Below, piece by piece: positions 1 through 7,033 of a DNA stretch of 13,448 nt. Source of the DNA: DASZZV01 sp035544835 (lineage in GTDB: Bacteria; Acidobacteriota; Thermoanaerobaculia; Gp7-AA8); contig DASZZV010000239.1 in NCBI GenBank assembly GCA_035544835.1, positions 1 to 13,448 on the forward strand, in the 5' to 3' direction. Position 1 is the first letter of the stretch. The number at the start of each line of letters is the position of its first letter. A model generated the notes under the pieces. The model was not told where the DNA came from, did not search any database, and saw nothing but the letters and a program-made list of their open reading frames with translations. The position numbers and the translations under genes are program-made.

Positions 1-108
1 ATCGGCTCCCATCTCGAAGGTGGTCGACAGATGAATGGGCGGCGCCAGGGCACCGGTCTCGCCGTCGGTCTGTCCGCCGGCATGAATCGCAATCGTCTCA
101 AATTTCAT
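1..108 (-). CDS. PLP-dependent trans-sulfuration enzyme (Cys/Met metabolism family), N-terminus only
   Basis: Only the first 36 codons are present; the gene runs off the left edge. The peptide starts MKFETIAIHAGG and continues with a TGALAPPIHLSTTFE stretch. This is the characteristic N-terminus of the Cys/Met-metabolism PLP enzymes (cystathionine gamma-synthase, cystathionine gamma-lyase, O-acetylhomoserine sulfhydrylase, methionine gamma-lyase). These cytosolic fold-type I enzymes move sulfur between cysteine, homocysteine and activated homoserine. The PLP-binding lysine and the residues that separate the subfamilies lie outside the window, so the exact reaction cannot be assigned. The ATG is preceded on its own strand by GAGG with a 5-nt spacer, which supports the start. 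It is divergent from the response-regulator gene, with 77 bp between the two starts, so both promoters must lie in or near that gap. Confidence 0.85.
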   Translation of the reverse strand, partial: MKFETIAIHAGGQTDGETGALAPPIHLSTTFEMGAD

Positions 109-185
109 TGTGACCTCGTGAGCAGTGAAACTAAGATAGCGGAAACAACGGGTGCCGGAGCGCTTTCGAGCGTGGCCCCATCGTC

Positions 186-1880
186 ATGACCGTCACGAAC
201 ATCACCGAGGGAGCGTCAGCAGACGCAAGGGCCGCAACCATTCTGCTGCTGGACGACGATCGCCAGATCGCCCAGTTCGTCAAGGAAGTGCTCGAAGACA
301 AGGAAAAGTTCCGTGTCGAATGGGCGCCTGACATCGAATCGGCTTTGACAATACTCCGGAGCGGAATGCCTGACCTGGCCCTGATCGACATCCGCCTGCA
401 GGGAGAGACCGGCTGGGATTTCCTCCGCGATCTGCGCAGCCGCCCCTCTGCATCGCGCATCCCGGTCGTCATGTTCTCCGCCTCGGATGACGTGACGGAT
501 CGCGAAAAATCGCTCCACATGGGGGCCGACCGCTACATCGTCAAGCCGGTGACAGCCGTCAACCTGCGCCGCGTCATCAGCGAGCTGCTCTCGGCCCGTG
601 ACGATCTCTGGTGGACGATGTCGATGACCGAGCCGGACGCGAATCGAATCCGGGAGCTTCTCTATGACACCACGACTGAGATCCCCACCCTCGCCCTGGT
701 GGTGGAACACCTCAGAAATCAGATCGAACAAGGGGAAGAGCTCGAGGTCTACTGTCTCGAGCTCGAGCCGCTCTTCCGAATGGGCGAGCGTTCCTTCTGG
801 GACTCCTTCGACGCCCTTCGTCGCGAGTTCGTTCGAGGCATGCACGTGGTCGTGGGCGCCACGCTCGGAAACGAGGTTTTCATCGCCACCAGTCACAGTG
901 GGGCGAACGACTTCTATTTTTTTCTCAGGCGCGTGGCGGAGAGGAACCCGGCCCAGATGGGCATCGATCTCGAGGCCTCGGCGCGAGCTCTTCTGCGAAC
1001 CCTGCAGGCTGACCCGGCGGTGATCGACGAGGTAGCCGTTTTCGCCGGCGGCACGACCACGCAGACACAGCCAATCTACGCGCCGCGAATCCTCTACAAC
1101 GCCGTTCGTGAAGCAAAAGACATTGCCGAGCGTAGGGAGAGCCGTCATTACCAGGTTCTCGGCGAGCGCCTTCGCCGATCCCTGCGCGACAAAACCATCC
1201 GCACCGTCTTTCAACCCATTCTCGATCTGAACAGCGGGAAAATCATCGGCCACGAGGCATTGTCCCGCGGCCCTGCCGGCAGCGAGATCGAGAGCCCGGA
1301 GGTGATCTTCGAGCTTGCCCGGGACATGGAGCTGGTCTGGGATCTGGAAACCGTCTGCATCGAGAATATCCGCCCTCTGCTCGACCGGATCTGCAGCAAA
1401 GGCCTGCTCTTTTTCAACCTCGAGTCTCACTTCATCCAGCAGCTCCATCAGCGCGGACTCGAGGCCCTGGAGCTTTTCCTGGCCAGCACTAACAACGTCG
1501 TGATCGAAGTCACGGAACGAAGTGCCATCCGCGACTACCGTACCTTCCGTCAAACCCTTCAGGACTTGAAGCATATGGGATTCAGGATTGCCATCGACGA
1601 TTGCGGCTCGGGCTATGCCACCCTCGAGGCTGTCGCGGAGCTCCGTCCTGACTATTTGAAGGTCGGCCACTCTCTTTTTCAAGGTGTCGAATCGGATCCG
1701 ATCCGGCGGCAACTCGTTGGACTAGTAGCGCGATGCGCCGACAGTATCGGAGCGAAGACGATTGCCGAGGCGATCGAAACCGAGGAGCAGTTGCGGGTTT
1801 GCCGTGAGCTCAATATTCAATATGGACAGGGTTACCTGTTCGCGCGCCCTCAACCCTGGGCCGAGATCGAGCAGGTTTGA
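186..1880 (+). CDS. Response regulator with degenerate GGDEF and EAL (c-di-GMP phosphodiesterase) domains
   Basis: This is a 564-residue cytosolic protein with three domains. The receiver domain (about 17-135) has the acidic cluster DDD 23-25, the predicted phospho-acceptor D68 in LALIDIR, S98 and K120 followed by Pro. The middle segment (about 150-320) aligns by eye with a GGDEF domain, but the signature is SGANDF (238-243), so diguanylate cyclase activity is not expected. The EAL domain (about 335-564) keeps E357 (HEAL), N411, E441 (IEVTE), D471-D472 (DDCGSG), K492, E528 and Q548, the metal and catalytic positions of active c-di-GMP phosphodiesterases. The Asp two residues after the catalytic Lys is replaced by Gly (KVG instead of KID). 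I infer phosphorylation-controlled hydrolysis of c-di-GMP to pGpG. The ATG is the first usable start after an upstream in-frame stop, and no clear Shine-Dalgarno precedes it. No partner histidine kinase is in the window. The stop overlaps the next gene by 4 nt. Confidence 0.93.
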   Translation: MTVTNITEGASADARAATILLLDDDRQIAQFVKEVLEDKEKFRVEWAPDIESALTILRSGMPDLALIDIRLQGETGWDFLRDLRSRPSASRIPVVMFSASDDVTDREKSLHMGADRYIVKPVTAVNLRRVISELLSARDDLWWTMSMTEPDANRIRELLYDTTTEIPTLALVVEHLRNQIEQGEELEVYCLELEPLFRMGERSFWDSFDALRREFVRGMHVVVGATLGNEVFIATSHSGANDFYFFLRRVAERNPAQMGIDLEASARALLRTLQADPAVIDEVAVFAGGTTTQTQPIYAPRILYNAVREAKDIAERRESRHYQVLGERLRRSLRDKTIRTVFQPILDLNSGKIIGHEALSRGPAGSEIESPEVIFELARDMELVWDLETVCIENIRPLLDRICSKGLLFFNLESHFIQQLHQRGLEALELFLASTNNVVIEVTERSAIRDYRTFRQTLQDLKHMGFRIAIDDCGSGYATLEAVAELRPDYLKVGHSLFQGVESDPIRRQLVGLVARCADSIGAKTIAEAIETEEQLRVCRELNIQYGQGYLFARPQPWAEIEQV

Positions 1881-2617
1881 CCGCGCCCGGTTCACCTGAC
1901 GTCGACCGGCCAGATCCAAGCCCGGCGCAAACGAAGCTGATTCGTCTCGGCTCGATCGGTGGGACGACCATCGGTATCGAGCCGACTTTCATCATCCTCT
2001 GCATTTTCTTCGTAATCATGGACCTCGAGGAGCGCGTGCCCATGTCGGTTGCGGCTCTCTGGATCCCGGTCCTGCTCATCAGCGTTCTGGTTCACGAGCT
2101 CGGACACGCCGCTCTCAACGCGCTGCTGGGCTTTGGCCGAAGCGCGATCATCCTGGGCGGCTTTGGCGGCCGGACGGTGAGCCGGAGGCAAGGCAAGCCG
2201 TGGCAGGACATGCTGGTGTCTCTGGCCGGCCCCCTGTGCAGTCTTCTTCTCGCCGCCCTGTTTCTCGCGCTGCACTCGCGCATACCACGCGATGGAACGC
2301 CTCCTTTCCTCGCGGTCTTCGTATCGCTGATGTACCAGGCGAACTACGGTTGGGGACTGTTGAATCTGGCGCCTATCTATCCCCTGGATGGAGGGCATGT
2401 CATCCGCAGTATCGCCACCCACTTCAGCGACCCGTGGCGGGCCTTTCAGATTTCGGTCTGGACCTCGATCGTCTTCGGCGCCGCGGCCATCGCCTACGCG
2501 ATTTCGAAACAGCAGCTCTTTCTAGCGGTCGTGGCTGCCATGCTGGTGCTTCAGACCTTTCAATCCTGGAGCGCTGTTCGCGCCGCTCAGCGTGGGCATA
2601 CCGAAAACAGAACGTGA
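1877..2617 (+). CDS. Site-2 protease family (M50) membrane metalloprotease
   Basis: The product is 246 residues. It has the zinc motif HELGH (H73, E74, H77) inside a hydrophobic segment and the second active-site motif NLAPIYPLDGG (N163, P166, D171) in a later one. Together these define intramembrane zinc metalloproteases of the S2P/M50 family. About six hydrophobic segments can be seen, near 37-49, 58-83, 113-133, 143-163, 190-209 and 213-228. No PDZ or CBS domain is present, so it is a minimal S2P. Such enzymes cut membrane-anchored substrates (for example anti-sigma factors or SpoIVFB-type substrates) within the bilayer; the substrate here is unknown. The start is a TTG whose last two bases plus the next A form the TGA stop of the upstream receiver-EAL gene. 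This implies translational coupling in one operon. The later in-frame ATG (residue 56) would remove the first membrane segment, so TTG is preferred. Confidence 0.9.
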   Translation: MTAPGSPDVDRPDPSPAQTKLIRLGSIGGTTIGIEPTFIILCIFFVIMDLEERVPMSVAALWIPVLLISVLVHELGHAALNALLGFGRSAIILGGFGGRTVSRRQGKPWQDMLVSLAGPLCSLLLAALFLALHSRIPRDGTPPFLAVFVSLMYQANYGWGLLNLAPIYPLDGGHVIRSIATHFSDPWRAFQISVWTSIVFGAAAIAYAISKQQLFLAVVAAMLVLQTFQSWSAVRAAQRGHTENRT

Positions 2618-2776
2618 TAACCTTTTTCAGAGAGACACTTGCCCATTCGGTTCCCAACCCCTCGACTTACCGAGCGGGACCGCTAAAGGCCTGCTCGACG
2701 GAGACATCACACGGCTTCTGACGACACGCTGCGACGACGCCCGAAGAGGGAAGACAACCGAGACGAGTCGCTCCGG

Positions 2777-5700
2777 GTGACGATTGCTATTCTGCGCGCC
2801 CAGCAGGAGGCGACGCTGGATGGCATTCTCGTCATCAGTGCCGACCGCCGCGTGGTTTCCTACAACCACCGCTTTCTCGAGCTGTGGCATATCCCGCCCG
2901 AGGTGGCGGAGAGAGGAGACGACGCCCAGCTGCTCGAGCGTGCCTTCTCTCTGCTATCGGATCCCGAGGTTTTCATGGCCGGGGTGCAGGAGCTCTACGA
3001 TCATCCGACCGAGGTCCGCACCGATGACCAGATCAACCTCATCGACGGTCGAACGCTGTCGCGTGCCACGGTTCCCGTGATCTCCGAAGACGGCACCATC
3101 GATGGACGCGCCTGGTATTTTCGAGACATCACGGAGAGTAGGAAGATGGCCACGCTGCAGTCGGCCATCTATCGCATTGCCGACCTTGCACGTTCCGCGG
3201 AAGACCTCAAGCAACTCTACCATGCGATTCACAACGTCGTTGGCGAGCTGATGGACGTCACGAATTTCTACATCGCCCTGTACGACGCGAAACGCAACGA
3301 GCTCACCTTCGAATATTTCGTCGACCGCTACGACGTCTACCCGGAGGGCAATGTCCCTATTGGGCGAGGACTGACCGAGTATGTTATCCGCACCGGTCAA
3401 TCGCTGCTGGTAGACCCGCAGAAATTTGACGAGATGCTGGCAGCCGGCGAGGTCGACCGGGTCGGTGCTCCGTCCGTTGACTGGCTCGGTGTGCCGCTCA
3501 AGTCAGGAGACAAGACCCTCGGAGTAATGGTCGTACAGAGCTACGACGAAGCGACTCGTTTCGGCCCTGAAGAGCAGGAATTGCTCGAATACGTATCGCA
3601 ACAGATCGCCAGCGCCATCGAGCACAAACAGAAAGAGTCGCAGCTTCGCGAGAGTGAAAACTGGTACCGGCAGATGTTCCAGAACAACAGTGCCATCAAG
3701 CTCGTGGTCGATCCTGCAACGGCGCAGGTCGTGGACGCCAATCAGGCGGCCACGGAGTTTTACGGCTACTCGATCGACGAGATCCGCTCCAAACGCATCT
3801 TCGACATCAACGTCGGAACAGAGCAGGAAATCCGGGACCGGATGTGTGAGGCCTCGGAGCAACACGTCACGATTCCTCATTTCCGTCACCGCCTGAAAAA
3901 CGGGGACGTGCGTGATGTCGAGGTGCACACCGGGCCGATCGAGGTTCAGGGCAAGCGCCTGCTCTACTCGATTGTTCACGACATCACCGTCCGCAAGCGA
4001 GCCGAGAGTGCTCTGCTCGAGTCCGAGGAGAAGTATCGCAATATTTTCGACTACGCCTCGATCGGCATCTACCAATCGACCCCGGCCGGACAGTTCATCA
4101 CTGCCAATACGAAACTGGCCAGGATGCTCGGTTACGATTCGCTCGATGAACTTCTCGGAAAGGATCTGAACGAGATCTATTTCGACCCGCAGGAACGGAA
4201 GGAACTGATCGCCAAATACGAGCCGATCGGCAGCGCCATTGGCCGCGAAGTGCGCTGGAAGCGGAAGGACGGATCGATCATCTGGGTGCAGCTCAACGCC
4301 CACGCCCTCAAGGATGCTGCGGGAACCTCGATGTACTTCGAGGGCTTCGTCGACGACATCACCGACAAGATCTCCGCCGAAGAGACGATGCGGATTCAGT
4401 CAGTGGCCATGGAAGCCTCGATGGATGGCATCGCCATCGTCAATCCCGAAGGACTCTTCACTTACCTGAATGCGGCCTTTCTGCGGCTCTACGGCTACGG
4501 CAGTGACTCAGAGCTGATGGGACGTCACTGGCGCATGCTGTATAACCGGAAGGAATTCAGTCGCTTCATGCGGGACGTCTTTCCCTCCTTCTCACGGCGT
4601 GGTGAATGGCGCGGTGAAGGGCTCGGCCGCAGAAAAAACGGTGCGAGTTTCCCACAGGAGCTCTCGCTGACTCGCATCGAGAACGGCGACATGCTCTGCG
4701 TCGCACGGGACATCACCGAGCGCACCTATGCAGAAGAGCAGATCAAGCACCTGGCCTATCACGACGCGCTGACAGGACTGCCCAACCGTCTTCTTTTCAA
4801 GGATCGCCTGACCGTCGCCCTCTCCCACGCCCAACGCGCCAACCGGAAGCTTTCGGTCCTCTTTCTCGATCTCGACCGTTTCAAGGTGATCAATGATTCA
4901 CTCGGGCACAATGCCGGTGACCTGTTTCTTCAGAACGTGGCGCAGCGAATTCAGGCCTGTATTCGCGAGAGCGACACCGTGGCGCGACTCGGCGGCGACG
5001 AGTTCACGCTGCTCCTTCCGATGCTCGCCCACGCCGGGGACGCCGCCAGGATCGCCCAGAAGATTCTCGACGCCATCCGTGCTCCCTTCTACATAGACAA
5101 TCGGGAGTTGTACGCCACCACGAGCATCGGCATCAGCATTTTTCCCGAGGACGGAGTCGATGCCGACACGCTGATCAAGAATGCCGACACGGCCATGTAC
5201 CTGGCCAAAGAGCTCGGCCGGAATAAGTATCAGCTGTTCAACGCCGCCATCAATGCCAAGGCTCTGGAGAGGCTGGCTCTCGAGAACGGTCTGCGAAAAG
5301 CGATCACCAATCGGGAATTCAGGCTGCACTATCAGCCGATCTTCGATATCCAGAGCGGAAGGGTTCACGGGTGCGAGGCCCTGATCAGATGGCAGCACCC
5401 CGAGCTCGGTCTGGTCTTGCCGAATCACTTCATCCCTCTGGCCGAGGGAACAGGACTCATGGTTCCGATCGGCACGTGGGTGCTCGAGGAAGCCTGTCGC
5501 CAGACCAGGCAGTGGCAAGACAAAGGATTCAAGAACCTGTCGGTTGCTGTGAACCTGTCGGTATCGCAGCTACAGCAGGGCGACTTGTGCGAGACGGTGA
5601 AAGAGGTGCTCGCCGATACGGGACTCTCTAGCCGCTTTCTCGAGCTGGAGATCACCGAGAGCAGTGCCATGCAGAATCCCGAGCTGATCATGCAGACCCT

Positions 5701-6073
5701 CGTCGAGCTCAAGCGAAGCGGAGTGAGGATCTCGCTCGATGACTTCGGAATTGGGCACTCTTCTCTGAGCTACCTGAAACGTTTCCCTATCGACACGCTC
5801 AAGATCGATCAGTCGTTCGTACGCGACATCATCATCGATCCCGACACGGCCGCGATCGTGATGGCCATCATCGCCATGGCTCACAAGCTGCGGATGAACG
5901 TCATCGCCGAGGGGGTCGAGCAGGAGAGTCAGCGCGCTTTTCTGTGCGAACATCAATGCGATCAGCTGCAGGGTTTCCTCATGCGTGGCCCTCTCGAGAG
6001 CGAGGCCTTCGAAAAGATGCTGCATGATCACAATGAAACGGCGAACCAGTGGCAATCGGTCGCCCGACAGTAG
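2777..6073 (+). CDS. PAS-GAF-PAS-PAS-PAS-GGDEF-EAL c-di-GMP synthase/phosphodiesterase
   Basis: This is a 1098-residue soluble sensor protein with no signal peptide or membrane segment. Domains by eye: PAS (about 8-118, ending RDITE), GAF (about 140-285), PAS (about 292-408), PAS (about 416-530), PAS (about 538-650), GGDEF (about 655-820) and EAL (about 835-1085). The GGDEF motif is exact (739-743) and preceded by an RESD I-site (730-733), so c-di-GMP synthesis with product inhibition is plausible. The EAL domain has E867 (CEAL), N926, E958, D988-D989 (DDFG), K1009 and D1011 (KID), E1045 (AEGVE) and Q1065, a complete phosphodiesterase set. Net direction of the reaction cannot be read from sequence; it probably depends on ligands of the PAS/GAF domains. 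The start is a GTG, the first standard start codon after an in-frame TAA at 2684-2686. There is no strong Shine-Dalgarno, so the exact start is uncertain. A 159-bp gap separates it from the protease gene; the cyclase gene follows after 55 bp. Confidence 0.95.
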   Translation: MTIAILRAQQEATLDGILVISADRRVVSYNHRFLELWHIPPEVAERGDDAQLLERAFSLLSDPEVFMAGVQELYDHPTEVRTDDQINLIDGRTLSRATVPVISEDGTIDGRAWYFRDITESRKMATLQSAIYRIADLARSAEDLKQLYHAIHNVVGELMDVTNFYIALYDAKRNELTFEYFVDRYDVYPEGNVPIGRGLTEYVIRTGQSLLVDPQKFDEMLAAGEVDRVGAPSVDWLGVPLKSGDKTLGVMVVQSYDEATRFGPEEQELLEYVSQQIASAIEHKQKESQLRESENWYRQMFQNNSAIKLVVDPATAQVVDANQAATEFYGYSIDEIRSKRIFDINVGTEQEIRDRMCEASEQHVTIPHFRHRLKNGDVRDVEVHTGPIEVQGKRLLYSIVHDITVRKRAESALLESEEKYRNIFDYASIGIYQSTPAGQFITANTKLARMLGYDSLDELLGKDLNEIYFDPQERKELIAKYEPIGSAIGREVRWKRKDGSIIWVQLNAHALKDAAGTSMYFEGFVDDITDKISAEETMRIQSVAMEASMDGIAIVNPEGLFTYLNAAFLRLYGYGSDSELMGRHWRMLYNRKEFSRFMRDVFPSFSRRGEWRGEGLGRRKNGASFPQELSLTRIENGDMLCVARDITERTYAEEQIKHLAYHDALTGLPNRLLFKDRLTVALSHAQRANRKLSVLFLDLDRFKVINDSLGHNAGDLFLQNVAQRIQACIRESDTVARLGGDEFTLLLPMLAHAGDAARIAQKILDAIRAPFYIDNRELYATTSIGISIFPEDGVDADTLIKNADTAMYLAKELGRNKYQLFNAAINAKALERLALENGLRKAITNREFRLHYQPIFDIQSGRVHGCEALIRWQHPELGLVLPNHFIPLAEGTGLMVPIGTWVLEEACRQTRQWQDKGFKNLSVAVNLSVSQLQQGDLCETVKEVLADTGLSSRFLELEITESSAMQNPELIMQTLVELKRSGVRISLDDFGIGHSSLSYLKRFPIDTLKIDQSFVRDIIIDPDTAAIVMAIIAMAHKLRMNVIAEGVEQESQRAFLCEHQCDQLQGFLMRGPLESEAFEKMLHDHNETANQWQSVARQ

Positions 6074-6119
6074 GGACGCGCATGCGCTCCCATACCCAAC
6101 GAAGTCCAGCACAAATAAT

Positions 6120-6125
6120 GAGGGG
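6120..6125 (+). promoter_or_regulatory. Ribosome binding site fixing the cyclase start
   Basis: GAGGGG lies just upstream of the ATG at 6129; taking GAGG as the pairing core leaves a 5-nt spacer. The same reading frame is open further upstream to an ATG at 5985, but that stretch overlaps the EAL coding region in another frame and encodes a non-family-like, Arg/Ser-rich peptide. The RBS therefore argues for the shorter 207-residue product. Confidence 0.7.
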
Positions 6126-6128
6126 CAT

Positions 6129-6752
6129 ATGGCCAATCGACGATCTATTCTTCAGTCAGCTTCTGAAGACAGACTGGGAGCGCTGATCTCAGAGCGTCTG
6201 CTCCCCGGAGCAGACAAGGAGCGCATCGATCAGCGGATCTGGGATCTCTTCGGAGAGGAATGGTGCGTGATGTTCACCGATCTCTCCGGCTTCTCACGCG
6301 GCGTGGCTCGATTCGGCATCATCCACTTTCTGCAGACCATTTTTGAATCCGAGAAGCTCCTCATTCCGATCCTGGAAGAGAACGACGGCATCCTTCTGAA
6401 AACCGAGGGCGACAGTTTCCTGGTGATCTTTCGCAAGGTACAGAAGGGCATTCGGGCCTCGATTGCGATGCAACGTCGCCTTCGCGGGCACAACGAAAAC
6501 CGCTCGGCCGAGGAACAGGTACTTCTCTGTGTCGGCCTCGGGTTCGGCCGTGTGCTTCGCATTGGCGACTCCGATGTGTTCGGATCCGAGGTGAATGCCG
6601 CCAGCAAGCTCGGAGAAGACATTGCCGGCGCAGGAGAGATTCTCGTTACGAAAGCGGTGCGGGATGTGGCCGAGTCGATGACCGACATCTCCTTTGTGCC
6701 GATCGCGGAAATACCGGCCGGAACGGACGCCGCGTATCAACTGCTGTACTAG
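6129..6752 (+). CDS. Class III adenylate/guanylate cyclase, single catalytic domain
   Basis: The product is 207 residues: a short N-terminal stretch and one class III cyclase homology domain (about 45-185), with no membrane or sensor domain. Visible catalytic positions are the two metal aspartates D51 (FTDLSGF) and D95 (KTEGDSF), K91 and D149 at the adenine-selecting positions, and N156 in EVNAASKL. Lys plus Asp at the selectivity sites favours ATP over GTP, so cAMP is the predicted product. The transition-state Arg expected four residues after the Asn is Lys here (K160), which may lower activity unless the lineage tolerates it. Class III enzymes act as dimers with shared active sites, so this protein should homodimerise. 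The gene starts 55 bp after the GGDEF-EAL gene on the same strand and is probably cotranscribed with it. It is convergent with dnaE. The start was chosen from the GAGGGG at 6120-6125. Confidence 0.88.
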   Translation: MANRRSILQSASEDRLGALISERLLPGADKERIDQRIWDLFGEEWCVMFTDLSGFSRGVARFGIIHFLQTIFESEKLLIPILEENDGILLKTEGDSFLVIFRKVQKGIRASIAMQRRLRGHNENRSAEEQVLLCVGLGFGRVLRIGDSDVFGSEVNAASKLGEDIAGAGEILVTKAVRDVAESMTDISFVPIAEIPAGTDAAYQLLY

Positions 6753-6777
6753 CCCGCATTTCTCACAGGGTTTCTGT
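6753..6777 (+). repeat. Post-stop repeat motif, copy 1
   Basis: The 25 bases directly after the cyclase stop (core CCGCATTTCTCACA) resemble the 25 bases directly after the pirin-remnant stop at 11956-11980 (core CCGCATTCCTCACA). Over the first 22 bases, 17 match, and both copies abut a TAG stop. This could be a dispersed 3'-end repeat or processing signal. The function is unknown. Confidence 0.45.
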
Positions 6778-6791
6778 TACCGCGGTGCAAC

Positions 6792-6979
6792 GCGTAGGGC
6801 CGCACGGCGTGCGGCCGGTACCATCGGTCGCGGCGGAAACAAGTGTTCAATGTAAACCCGGAAAAGACGGAGGAAGATCTGCACAGAAGGTACGAGTGGT
6901 GATCTGTCGCCGACGGTTCGCACTGTTACGTTGTGTTCCGCGACCGAAGGTACCGGCCGCACGCCGTGCGGCCCTACGC
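6792..6979. repeat. REPIN/MITE-like inverted-repeat element
   Basis: Two 42-bp arms (6792-6833 and 6938-6979) are reverse complements with a single mismatch (6823 versus 6948), separated by 104 bp without a convincing ORF. Each arm contains its own hairpin, GGCCGCAC-GGC-GTGCGGCC. Weaker similarity continues outward (GGTGCA on both sides). Two palindromes in inverted orientation around a spacer is the architecture of REP doublets (REPINs/BIMEs) or a small non-autonomous element. It fills the convergent gap between the cyclase and dnaE genes, where it could also stop transcription from both sides. No REP-associated transposase is in the window. Confidence 0.8.
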
Positions 6980-7033
6980 CTGCTGCACCGGGCTTATGAA
7001 TAATATGAGAACTAGTAATAACGAGCAAACTGC

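Noticed and set aside
109..185. Sigma-70-type promoter with a TAAGAT box at 132-137
   Set aside because: Only 4 of 6 bases match the -10 consensus and no matching -35 box is seen, so it is not listed as a feature.
216..1712. Long antisense open frame (498 codons) opposite the receiver-EAL gene
   Set aside because: It mirrors a clear multi-domain gene; the peptide shows no domain and the frame stays open because of GC-rich codon bias.
2200..2721. Plus-strand frame running past the protease stop toward the GGDEF-EAL gene
   Set aside because: Most of it overlaps the S2P coding region in another frame, and the remaining part has no domain or RBS.
5985..6128. Longer N-terminus for the cyclase
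   Set aside because: It overlaps the EAL gene's end and gives an unlike, Arg/Ser-rich peptide; GAGGGG before 6129 supports the shorter start.
6777..7028. Two small open frames on opposite strands between the cyclase and dnaE
   Set aside because: Both contain the same peptide segment because they read the two arms of the inverted repeat; they are by-products of the repeat.
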